Assembly (NCBI GenBank): GCA_028282905.1 | Contig: JANQGW010000208.1 | Span: 1 to 36,698, forward strand | From: Sedimentisphaerales bacterium | GTDB taxonomy: Bacteria; Planctomycetota; Phycisphaerae; Sedimentisphaerales; Anaerohalosphaeraceae | Length of the DNA stretch: 36,698 bases | Direction: 5' to 3' | Shown here: piece after piece, positions 7,654 to 15,322 of the stretch | Layout: the number at the start of each line of letters is the position of its first letter | How positions within the stretch are numbered: position 1 is the stretch's first letter | Made by a program: the position numbers and the translations under genes | Notes under the pieces: model-generated | Told to the model about the DNA's origin: nothing | The model's database searches: none | The model's input: only the letters and a program-made list of their open reading frames with translations

Positions 7654-8895
7654 TTATGAAAAAGTCTGTATAATTTGTTCTGCAGCGATGTCGGCGCCAT
7701 CGGCTTCGGTTTGCAGTTGGGCTTTGAAGGCTTTTGCCGTGTTGTGCATTTCCATATCATTCAGAATATTTTGGATAGTTTTATGGAATATCGACTGGTC
7801 CGCCTGCGAAGTTTTCAGGCGTTTAGCAAGGCCCATTATTTGTGTGCGAATCGCATTGTCAAACTGGTCATACCCATGTGGAAATACCAGCCCCGGCACA
7901 CCGGCACGCAGGGTTTCAGCGGTGGTATTGAGTCCGCCGTGATGAATCACCAGACCCGCTCGTGGAAACACCCAGCCGTAAGGGGCAAAATCCGCTGATA
8001 GGATTGCCTTTTCAGGATTTGCGTATTTTGACAAATCTTTGCCCACCAATAAACACGGCCAGTCCAGTGACTCACACGCCGCGGCAGCATTTCGATAGAT
8101 TTCATCACCGTGAAGAGAAGCCGTCGAACCTAAGCCGACCACCACCGGCGGCTTGGGGCCGGCAAACAGCTTAGCAATCTCGTCGGGCACATCCGGCCAA
8201 TCCTTGACATGCTCATCACGCACAAATCCGCAGATCGTCGAGTTCGGCGGATCATCGGTCGCCTGATCCCTGAATTGTATTGACCAGGTACCCAGATTCA
8301 AATGTGCCTTTCGGTAAATATCAGCCGCTTTTTCAAAGGGCTGCGGAATGGATTGTTTTCGGCAGTGGGGATTCAGCGAGTGTTTAAACGCCAGATTCAT
8401 CATCCCTCTCATCAGCCGGGCGTGCAGACGCCGCAGCGAAAGCGGCCATCGGCCATCGTGTGGATATCCGGGCAAGTCCACACTCATCCACCCCATTGGC
8501 GTGGGACTAAGCGTTGCATAAGCCGTCGATTGCTCGATGGCCGCGATCATGCCGCCGTATTCCAGCAGATGACAGGCAACCATGTCAGGCGATTCATTAA
8601 CAATCAACTCCTTCATTGCCTGATACATTACCGGAACTGTTTTTAGAACCAAATCCCAGACGGCCCGCGGCCCTTTTCGCGGATGCAGATAGGCGGGATT
8701 GTCGGCAATCTCCTTAAAAACGTCAAAATATTCCCCCGCAGGATAAAACCGAAGCCACGCATTTGTGATTTTGGCTTCATAATACGGGTTGGACAGAAAA
8801 ATGACATCCACACCCTTGCCGCGTAATGCCCTGCCCAGTGCCAGGCACGGGTTAAAGTCACCGGAAGAACCAAAGCTGGAAATGACAACTTTCAT
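7654..8895 (-). CDS. GT1-type glycosyltransferase (UDP-glycosyltransferase-like)
   Basis: 413-residue GT-B enzyme. The N-terminus, VVISSFGSSGDFNPCLALG, is the acceptor-domain start of sterol- and macrolide-type glycosyltransferases. The C-terminal half carries PPVVVGLGST and the GT1 donor signature VIHHGGLNTTAETLRAGVPG followed by FPHGYDQFDNA. Such enzymes transfer a sugar from an NDP-sugar to a lipid or small hydrophobic acceptor, which cannot be predicted here. The ATG at 8895 has GGAGC six bases upstream; earlier in-frame starts lack a ribosome site. It begins 29 bases after the rpoN stop, so it is probably cotranscribed with rpoN. Confidence 0.88.
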   Translation of the reverse strand: MKVVISSFGSSGDFNPCLALGRALRGKGVDVIFLSNPYYEAKITNAWLRFYPAGEYFDVFKEIADNPAYLHPRKGPRAVWDLVLKTVPVMYQAMKELIVNESPDMVACHLLEYGGMIAAIEQSTAYATLSPTPMGWMSVDLPGYPHDGRWPLSLRRLHARLMRGMMNLAFKHSLNPHCRKQSIPQPFEKAADIYRKAHLNLGTWSIQFRDQATDDPPNSTICGFVRDEHVKDWPDVPDEIAKLFAGPKPPVVVGLGSTASLHGDEIYRNAAAACESLDWPCLLVGKDLSKYANPEKAILSADFAPYGWVFPRAGLVIHHGGLNTTAETLRAGVPGLVFPHGYDQFDNAIRTQIMGLAKRLKTSQADQSIFHKTIQNILNDMEMHNTAKAFKAQLQTEADGADIAAEQIIQTFS

Positions 8896-8924
8896 TGCTC
8901 CTGTCCTTGTGTCGAATCCATTAA

Positions 8925-10406
8925 TCAATAGCGTTTGCGGAAGCGGGCCGTGGGAATATTGAGGATTTTACGGTACTTGGCCACCGTTCGTCGGGCGATA
9001 TCGCCGATACCTGCTTCAGCCAGTTTCTTCTTGATTGCGTCATCGCTGAGTGGCTTGGATTTATCCTCGTTGTCAACGATTTCCTGCAGCTTAGCCTTAA
9101 CGGCATCCCAGCTTCGCTGCTGGCCGTTCTCATCTTCCATACCGCCGGAAAAGAAGCTTCGCAGCGGCAAAACACCCTGCGGACACTGCACATACTTGCC
9201 CGACACCGCACGCGAAACCGTCGCCAGATGCACGCCAACTTCATCAGCGATCGTCGCCATCGGCAAAGGCTTCAGATGCAGCTTACCCTTGGCGAAAAAG
9301 TCGGCCTGATGCCGGACAATCGCTCGTGCCACCTTCAGCAGCGTCTGCTTACGCTGCTGAATCGCGTCCATAAACCACTGGGCCGACCGAATATTCTTCT
9401 GTAGGAACTGACGGGTTTGGTCATCGACACCACGATTGCGCGACATCTTCTCATAAAAACTATTGACCCGCAGATTCAACTGCTGGGTATCCTTGAGCCG
9501 TACAATATAACCGTCGTCTTCATCGGCCTCGACAATCACATCAGCAGTAATCGGGTGGTTTTCGTCCCGCCCCACCAGCAGTCCCGGCGATGTATCCAGC
9601 TTGCTCATGCGTTCGACCGCCCGATTGATCTGGTCCATCGAACAGTTCATCTTTTTGGCAATCTGCGGCAGGTGATTTTCCAAAAATTCGTCCCAGTGCT
9701 CTCGCACCAGCCGGATTTCAAACGACATGTCCTCCGGAAACTGATCCATCTGAATCAGCAGACACTCCTGCACATTGCGGGCGCCCACACCGGCCGGCTC
9801 CAGCTTCTGCACCAAGGCCAAGGCCTGCTGCAAATGCTCAAACCCGAAATCGTGCTTGTCTTTATTGTGCAGCTGCTCCAGCCGAATGCTCAGATATCCC
9901 TTTTCGTCGAGATAATCAATAATCAACTCACCGGCCGCCTTGACCTTCTCATCCGACTCAACCATTCGCCACTGCTCTTCCAGTGAATCATGAAGCGATA
10001 TTCCCTGTGCGGCGGTATTCTGCAGTGCTTCAAGTTTTTTATCCGGATCGCCCGTCGGACGTTGATACTGAGGCTGGTATGTATAGCTGTCACCATTCAG
10101 ACTCGGCGCATAGTCATCCCCAAGGCTTTCCAGACGCTGAAAATCTGCCAAATGGTCAGAATCTTCGCCGACAACCAGCTCCTGTTCACTGGAAATCTCA
10201 GGAGTCTCCGCTTCCGCAGAAACGGACTGGTCCGGCTGGTCCTCCACCACCTCAAGCACAGGGTTGCTGTTCAATTCGGCTTCGATTTTTTCCTGAAGTG
10301 CCAAAAGCGGAAGCTGAAGTACCTCCATCGACTGGATCATACGGGGAGCCAGCTTCATCTTCTGCTCCATCCGCATTTGACCAACCATGGACAAGTTTAT
10401 GGCCAT
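8925..10406 (-). CDS. rpoN: RNA polymerase sigma-54 factor RpoN
   Basis: 493-residue alternative sigma factor that recognises -24/-12 promoters and needs an AAA+ activator. Region I is present at about 14-50 (LAPRMIQSMEVLQLPLLALQ and ELNSNPVLE). An acidic region II follows to about 120, then the core-binding domain. The DNA-binding domain contains HLATVSRAVSGKYVQCPQG, and the RpoN box ARRTVAKYRK lies at about 471-480. The ATG at 10406 (MAINLSM) has AAGGAA upstream; the longer GTG-type start at 10442 is unlikely. No sigma-54 activator or RpoN-linked PTS gene is next to it; the downstream partner is a glycosyltransferase. Confidence 0.96.
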   Translation of the reverse strand: MAINLSMVGQMRMEQKMKLAPRMIQSMEVLQLPLLALQEKIEAELNSNPVLEVVEDQPDQSVSAEAETPEISSEQELVVGEDSDHLADFQRLESLGDDYAPSLNGDSYTYQPQYQRPTGDPDKKLEALQNTAAQGISLHDSLEEQWRMVESDEKVKAAGELIIDYLDEKGYLSIRLEQLHNKDKHDFGFEHLQQALALVQKLEPAGVGARNVQECLLIQMDQFPEDMSFEIRLVREHWDEFLENHLPQIAKKMNCSMDQINRAVERMSKLDTSPGLLVGRDENHPITADVIVEADEDDGYIVRLKDTQQLNLRVNSFYEKMSRNRGVDDQTRQFLQKNIRSAQWFMDAIQQRKQTLLKVARAIVRHQADFFAKGKLHLKPLPMATIADEVGVHLATVSRAVSGKYVQCPQGVLPLRSFFSGGMEDENGQQRSWDAVKAKLQEIVDNEDKSKPLSDDAIKKKLAEAGIGDIARRTVAKYRKILNIPTARFRKRY

Positions 10407-10532
10407 ACACACCGTTCCTTTATGAGACAAAAGCCGACTCAAAAATCAGCTTGAAAAACAAATATTTCACCACACCCGTTTACCAAAACACCCCCAACGC
10501 TTATGCTGGGAATGCTTGATGTGTTTGGGGAC

Positions 10533-10541
10533 ATTATAGCA
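10533..10541 (-). promoter_or_regulatory. Extended -10 sigma-70 element of rpoN
   Basis: The minus strand reads TGCTATAAT, a perfect -10 hexamer with the TGn extension. The -35 position at 17 bases (GTACAT) is poor, which the extended -10 could compensate. Transcription would begin near 10527. Confidence 0.5.
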
Positions 10542-10547
10542 GGCGAG

Positions 10548-10563
10548 AGCAAAAAATGTACCA
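10548..10563 (-). promoter_or_regulatory. Candidate sigma-54 (-24/-12) promoter of rpoN
   Basis: The minus strand reads TGGTACATTTTTTGCT. It has GG and GC separated by exactly ten bases and matches the sigma-54 consensus TGGCACG-N4-TTGCW at all but two defined positions. It overlaps the -35 region of the sigma-70 element, so RpoN may control its own gene. Confidence 0.5.
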
Positions 10564-10709
10564 CTTTTTTGCCAATTCAAAAGAAAAACCACCACAAGGA
10601 TGATTGAAAGGTATCGGGACATTGATGATATATCCGCGCAGACAAGCTCCCCAACCTCACAGGATAATTTTAAGAATAGCTAACTTAGGTGCTCTCTGGC
10701 AAAACAAGC

Positions 10710-11699
10710 CTAAAACTGCTTGAGGAAGCGGATATCGTTCTCGAACAGGTTGCGGATGTCGGTAATACCGTACTTCTTCATCGCCAACCGCTCAATCCCG
10801 AATCCAAACGCCCAACCGGTGTATTTTTCGCTGTCGATGCCGACCGCGTCGAACACGTTCGGGTCAACCATGCCGCAGCCGCCGATTTCCATCCAGTTTT
10901 CATTGCCGGACTTATCAACCCACAGAATATCCACCTCGCAGCTTGGCTCGGTGAACGGGAAGAAGCTCGGTCGGAACCGCCACTGTGTCTCGGCTCCGAA
11001 GAATGTGTGGATGAACTGGTTGACGCTGCTTTTCAGATCAACCATTGTCACGCCTTCATCGACCACCAGCGCTTCGAGCTGGTGGAACATGAACATGTGC
11101 GTCGCGTCCACTGTATCCGGCCGATATACACGCCCCGGCGCCACCACGCGAATCGGCGGCTTCTGAGTTTCCATCACACGAATCTGAATCGTGGATGTCT
11201 GGCTGCGCAGCAAAGTCGATTCATCAATGTAAAAATTATCAATCGGATCCCGCGCCGGATGCTCGGGCGGAATATTCAATGCGATAAAGTTGTGCCACTC
11301 ATCCTCAACTTCCGGACCGTAGGCAATATCAAATCCCATCCGGCCGAAAATCTCCAGCAACTCCGTTACAGTCTGGGTAATGATGTGCGACTTGCCCTGA
11401 GCCGGCGTAATGCCGGGCAGCGTCACATCGACCATCGGTTTGACCTTAGCACCGGCTGAACCGAGTGAAGACTTCAACTCTTCAAAGGCTGCGGTAATTT
11501 CCTGCTTGATCTTGTTGGCAAGCTGACCGCCGTCTTTTTTCTGCTCTTTCGGCAGTTTACCGATCATGCCGAGCATACCGGTCACCTCGCCCTTGCGTCC
11601 GAGATATTGAATACGGAACGCCTCCAGGGATTCGGCATCGGTAATGTTTTTCAACTCGGCTCTGGCCTTGTCGCCAATCTGTGTAAACTGCTCAAGCAT
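10710..11699 (-). CDS. pheS: Phenylalanine-tRNA ligase alpha subunit
   Basis: 329-residue catalytic subunit that charges tRNA-Phe together with PheT. An N-terminal coiled coil (about 1-85, with YLGRKGEVTGML) is followed by the class II core with GPEVEDEWHNFIALNIP, motif 2 (TSTIQIRVM, APGRVYRPDTVDATHMFMFH), EPSCEVDILW, and motif 3 GFGIERLAMKKYGI. The C-terminal RNLFENDIRFLKQF is the standard ending. It lies 63 bases after rplT. The usual pheT partner does not follow; rpoN comes next, so pheT must lie elsewhere. Confidence 0.97.
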   Translation of the reverse strand: MLEQFTQIGDKARAELKNITDAESLEAFRIQYLGRKGEVTGMLGMIGKLPKEQKKDGGQLANKIKQEITAAFEELKSSLGSAGAKVKPMVDVTLPGITPAQGKSHIITQTVTELLEIFGRMGFDIAYGPEVEDEWHNFIALNIPPEHPARDPIDNFYIDESTLLRSQTSTIQIRVMETQKPPIRVVAPGRVYRPDTVDATHMFMFHQLEALVVDEGVTMVDLKSSVNQFIHTFFGAETQWRFRPSFFPFTEPSCEVDILWVDKSGNENWMEIGGCGMVDPNVFDAVGIDSEKYTGWAFGFGIERLAMKKYGITDIRNLFENDIRFLKQF

Positions 11700-11762
11700 C
11701 TCTCATCCATCCAGCTAAATTAGTGAAGTCAAACGGCAGCGAACGGGTAAACTGCCCCGGCG

Positions 11763-12119
11763 TTATGCCAGAGCAGCTTTAGCTTTTTCGACAATCGCGT
11801 CAAACGCAGCGGCGTCAGCAATCGCAATTTCGCTGAGCATCTTGCGGTTCAGTTCAATGTCAGCCTTCTTCAGACCGCTGATGAACTGGCTGTAACGGAT
11901 ACCGCGCTGCCGGCAGGCGGCGTTCAGACGAACGATCCACAGGCTGCGATAGTCACGTTTTTTGAGCTTACGGCCGATCCGTGCATTGACTGCCGCGCGG
12001 GTGCGGGCTTCTTTGGCCAGACGGATCTGTGTGCGGGTGGCTCCGCGATAACCTTTAACGTCCTTGAGGACACGTTTCTTCGCCTGATGGCGGGCGGCGC
12101 CTTTACGTACTCTTGGCAT
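11763..12119 (-). CDS. rplT: 50S ribosomal protein L20
   Basis: 118-residue, very basic protein needed for early assembly of the large subunit through 23S rRNA binding. The sequence MPRVRKGAARHQAKKRVL, GYRGATRTQIRLA, RDYRSLWIVRLNAACR and the C-terminal globular part with SQFISGLKKADIELNRKML match the family at full length. It lies 93 bases after rpmI and 63 bases before pheS, the conserved order. In other bacteria L20 represses its own operon; no such leader was identified here. Confidence 0.97.
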   Translation of the reverse strand: MPRVRKGAARHQAKKRVLKDVKGYRGATRTQIRLAKEARTRAAVNARIGRKLKKRDYRSLWIVRLNAACRQRGIRYSQFISGLKKADIELNRKMLSEIAIADAAAFDAIVEKAKAALA

Positions 12120-12212
12120 ACCAGCTTTCCTTTCTTGAATGAAACTTTATCGGGTTGCTGCGGCAGCTGATGAAGCCGGGAAGCAACCGAAATCTTTAGT
12201 TTTCAGCTTAAC

Positions 12213-12407
12213 TTACTTGTTCAACAGTGTGCGGATCTTCTTGGCGCGAACACCTTCGACCAGTGTCGGGGTAGCGATCTTGCGGCCCATTTTGCCGCTG
12301 GTACCGCTCATCAAGTGACTGCCGTTACACTTGCTGCGCTTGATTTTACCCGTTGCGGTCACTTTAACGCGCTTTTTCAGACCCTTGTGGGTTTTCTGCT
12401 TAGGCAT
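12213..12407 (-). CDS. rpmI: 50S ribosomal protein L35
   Basis: 64-residue basic ribosomal protein. MPKQKTHKGLKKRVKVTATG and the following KIKRSKCNGSHLM match L35 at normal length. It is the first gene of rpmI-rplT-pheS. infC would normally lie immediately upstream but is found 6.3 kb away, past the sugar cassette. A good promoter lies about 70 bases upstream. Confidence 0.96.
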   Translation of the reverse strand: MPKQKTHKGLKKRVKVTATGKIKRSKCNGSHLMSGTSGKMGRKIATPTLVEGVRAKKIRTLLNK

Positions 12408-12473
12408 CTAAGTTATTCCTCTAAATGAAGTTATACACTAACCGAGGCCGTCGGACCCCGTAAAAGACCAGAT

Positions 12474-12502
12474 AGAATACCCCCGAAAAGGCGATTTGTC
12501 AA
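12474..12502 (-). promoter_or_regulatory. Sigma-70 type promoter of rpmI-rplT-pheS
   Basis: On the minus strand a consensus TTGACA (12497-12502) lies 17 bases from TATTCT (12474-12479). Transcription would start near 12467, leaving a leader of about 60 bases. It lets the ribosomal genes be expressed independently of the upstream sugar cassette. Confidence 0.65.
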
Positions 12503-12590
12503 CCGGTAAATCCCCCTTTTTGACAATTTCCTTTCCATTTCCGGAGTTTCAAAGTCCCATGAATTGAGCCGAAACGCCATTCAATTTCAA

Positions 12591-14015
12591 TTAATCCACC
12601 AATTCCCGCTCGATCTGTTCCAGACTTTTCCCCTTTGTTTCCGGAAGTTTACAAAAGATGACTGCGACACCGACCACACAAATCACCCCAAATGTCCAGA
12701 AAGCACCGTGCGCCCCCAAGGCATTCTTGATATATGGAAACGACAATGTCAGTACCGTGCAGGCGATCCACAACGAAAGCACCGCCGTGGACATCGCCGC
12801 CCCGCGAATCCGGTTGGGGAAAATCTCCGCGATCACCACCCAGGTAATCGGGGCAAGCGTCATACTGTAGCAGCTGATCGCCAGCACCACCAGAATCAGC
12901 ATGTGAACGCCGGTGCTCTGGAAAAAGTAACCGGTACCGAGAATAGCGTAAATCCCCGCCAAACCCGCGGCACCGATCAGCATCAGCGGACGCCGGCCGA
13001 TCTTATCGACGGTATAGATCGCGACAAACGTAAAAATCAGGTTCACGATCCCGGTAATCACGATATTAAACATCATGGAACTGACCCCGTAGCCGGCCGC
13101 CGCGAAAACCTCCTGTGCATAATTGAAAATCACGTTAATCCCGCACCACTGCTGGAAAACCGCCAGGAAAACACCCAGCAACAGAATCTTGAACAGCTTC
13201 GGCTCCAGCAGATCCGCGAAATTCACTTTTGCGACCTCCTCATTCGAAATGGTCTGCTGGATATCAGCCAATTCCGCCTGTGCATAATCAGCACCGCCAA
13301 TGCGTTCCAGAATCGCTTTGGCACGTTCATTTTTGCCGTATTTAACCAGCCACCGCGGGCTTTCCGGCACCAAAAACATCAGCAGAAAAAACAAAAACGC
13401 CGGAACCGTCTCGGCCCCGAACATCCACCGCCAGCCTTCTTGTCCGTTCCATGACTGGCGGATAAACTCTGCCGTCGCTTCTTCCGGAACCGGCCGGGCA
13501 ATCAACAGATTGACAATTTGCGCCGCCAGGATACCGATCACAATCGTCAACTGGTTAATCGACACAAACCGCCCGCGAATATGGGCCGGGGAAATCTCCG
13601 CGATAAACATCGGCGACAAATTGGATGCCAGCCCAATGCCAACACCACCGATAATTCGTGCGACATTATATGAAAAGAAACTCCAGGAAAGCCCCGTCAT
13701 CACCGCCGAGACCGTAAACATCGCCCCCGAAAGAATCAGCAGGCGTTTGCGGCCAAACCGGTCCGTCAGTATCCCTGACAGAACCGCCCCGACAATGCAG
13801 CCGAACAAAGCACTGCTCATCGCCCAGCCGCGCATCAGCGGCGTCTCATCCGAAATACCAAAGTGTGGCTCATAAAATGCTTTGGCGCCTCCAACAACCA
13901 CCCAGTCATAGCCAAACAGAAGTCCCCCCATCGCGGCCACGATACAAATCAGCCACAAAAAGCGCATATTATACTGTGTATTGTTTACCGTCGGGATATT
14001 CGCCGGGTTTTCCAT
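12591..14015 (-). CDS. MFS sugar porter (sugar/H+ symporter family)
   Basis: 474-residue inner-membrane transporter with about 12 hydrophobic helices. Sugar-porter signatures are in place: GGLLFGYD in helix 1, DRFGRKRLLILSG, AEISPAHIRGRFVSINQL, the central-loop PESPRWL, DKIGRRPLM, VIAEIFPNRIRG, and the C-terminal PETKGKSLEQIE. These mark the family of XylE, AraE, GalP and GLUT. The exact sugar cannot be read from sequence. As the last gene of a GH95 cassette it probably imports a monosaccharide released by that enzyme, with fucose or galactose as reasonable guesses. Confidence 0.93.
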   Translation of the reverse strand: MENPANIPTVNNTQYNMRFLWLICIVAAMGGLLFGYDWVVVGGAKAFYEPHFGISDETPLMRGWAMSSALFGCIVGAVLSGILTDRFGRKRLLILSGAMFTVSAVMTGLSWSFFSYNVARIIGGVGIGLASNLSPMFIAEISPAHIRGRFVSINQLTIVIGILAAQIVNLLIARPVPEEATAEFIRQSWNGQEGWRWMFGAETVPAFLFFLLMFLVPESPRWLVKYGKNERAKAILERIGGADYAQAELADIQQTISNEEVAKVNFADLLEPKLFKILLLGVFLAVFQQWCGINVIFNYAQEVFAAAGYGVSSMMFNIVITGIVNLIFTFVAIYTVDKIGRRPLMLIGAAGLAGIYAILGTGYFFQSTGVHMLILVVLAISCYSMTLAPITWVVIAEIFPNRIRGAAMSTAVLSLWIACTVLTLSFPYIKNALGAHGAFWTFGVICVVGVAVIFCKLPETKGKSLEQIERELVD

Positions 14016-14057
14016 GTGCTAAAACCTTTCAATTAAACATCTCACCGTAAATAGCTT

Positions 14058-15320
14058 TTACTGTCGAGCGTCGTCAATCGCTTTAAACATTGCCAGCAGA
14101 TTCTCAGTCGGCACATTGCTTTGGACATTGTGTATGCTGTTAAAAACGTATCCGCCGTTTGCACTGAATATGTCAATCCGCTCGCGAACTTCCCGGTATA
14201 CCTCTTCCGGTGTTCCAAACGGCAGCGTCTTTTGCGTATCCACGCCCCCGCCCCAGAAGACCAGCTCATCGCCGAATTCCTTTTTCAGCGTCGCCGGGTC
14301 CATCCCATCCGCCGAACACTGCACCGGATTCAAAACATCAAACCCCGCTTCAATCATATCCGGAATCAACGGGAATATGCCGCCACAGGAATGAATAAAA
14401 ATCTTCCAGTTTGTCAACTCATGAATCTTGTCATTGATCGCCTTCTGAAACGGTTTATACAGATCCCGGTAAGCCTGCGGCGAGATAAACGGCCCGCGCT
14501 GAGTCCCGAAATCTGTCCCGCTCACAAAAACCACCTGCACCTTGTCCCCCGCCGCCGCGGCCAGTTTTTCAATATTTTTCAAACCGATTTCGCATTGCTT
14601 CTCAAAAACTTGATAAATATAATCCCGCCGCATCGCCGTCGAAATATACCATTCTTCCACATCACGAATCCCCTTGACTTGTTTCATCCACGTCGCCGGA
14701 ACCAGGGCAATATCCCCAAACGCCACACCGGGAATCGTCATATAAATCCCCGCATCTGTGTTCTCGTAATACCACTGCACCTTGCTCTTAAAGTACTCCG
14801 CATCCGCATCAGACATCACACCGAATTCCTCGCAGTTGTCAGCCGGGTCGAGCGTGCTGTCATCAATCGGCCCCTGTCGATTGACGGCGTCCCAAAAGTA
14901 ACTGTCTTTCGGCATCTTGGCACACGGAGACACCGAGGTATCACCCTGCGGATACATCAGCAAATCGCCGTTGTCATTCTGCGTATAATTGAATGCACCC
15001 GGCACAAGTACCTCGGTTCCGTCAACGGGCATCGTAAAAGGCTTCCAGCCTTCCTGCCGCAGCCCGAACATATCACACGGCGGATGCACACCCACCACAT
15101 CCAGTTTTAACGCCTTGCGCAATTCCTCGTCAATTTCTCCCAGCATCTGGTACGGCTCGCTGACTTTGACAACATGGTCGCTTATTCCCAAAATCGCCTC
15201 ACGAAGGCGATGAACCGCGCAACAGCCCATTCCCGTCTGTCCGCCCGCTCCAAAATCAACACACAATTGGTCCGGCACCCGATGCTCAAGTGCCGCCTGT
15301 AAACGCTCACGTGAATTCAT
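14058..15320 (-). CDS. Uroporphyrinogen decarboxylase (URO-D) superfamily protein
   Basis: 420-residue TIM-barrel protein of the URO-D/MtaA superfamily. It includes heme-pathway decarboxylases and zinc-dependent corrinoid methyltransferases. The N-terminal NSRERLQAALEHRVPD, mid FVSGTDFGTQRGPFISP, IHSCGGIFPLIPDMIEAGFD and C-terminal GGGVDTQKTLPFGTPEEV are typical of the divergent group seen in sugar loci of planctomycetes and Verrucomicrobia. The HSC motif resembles the zinc-ligand region of MtaA. It is not HemE: the family N-terminal PVWxMRQAGR is absent. Start ATG 15320 lies just after the GH95 stop, suggesting coupling. Its role in sugar metabolism is unknown. Confidence 0.85.
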   Translation of the reverse strand: MNSRERLQAALEHRVPDQLCVDFGAGGQTGMGCCAVHRLREAILGISDHVVKVSEPYQMLGEIDEELRKALKLDVVGVHPPCDMFGLRQEGWKPFTMPVDGTEVLVPGAFNYTQNDNGDLLMYPQGDTSVSPCAKMPKDSYFWDAVNRQGPIDDSTLDPADNCEEFGVMSDADAEYFKSKVQWYYENTDAGIYMTIPGVAFGDIALVPATWMKQVKGIRDVEEWYISTAMRRDYIYQVFEKQCEIGLKNIEKLAAAAGDKVQVVFVSGTDFGTQRGPFISPQAYRDLYKPFQKAINDKIHELTNWKIFIHSCGGIFPLIPDMIEAGFDVLNPVQCSADGMDPATLKKEFGDELVFWGGGVDTQKTLPFGTPEEVYREVRERIDIFSANGGYVFNSIHNVQSNVPTENLLAMFKAIDDARQ

Positions 15321-15322
15321 GC

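Larger units (their letters stand above)
10407..10709. other. pheS-rpoN spacer
   Basis: This 303-base AT-rich spacer holds the two overlapping promoter-like elements of rpoN listed separately. No terminator hairpin was found after pheS and no open frame with a ribosome site was seen in the rest. Confidence 0.5.

Noticed and set aside
12564..13454. 296-codon open frame on the plus strand
   Set aside because: It is the shadow of the sugar porter gene, with low-complexity His/Asn/Arg content.
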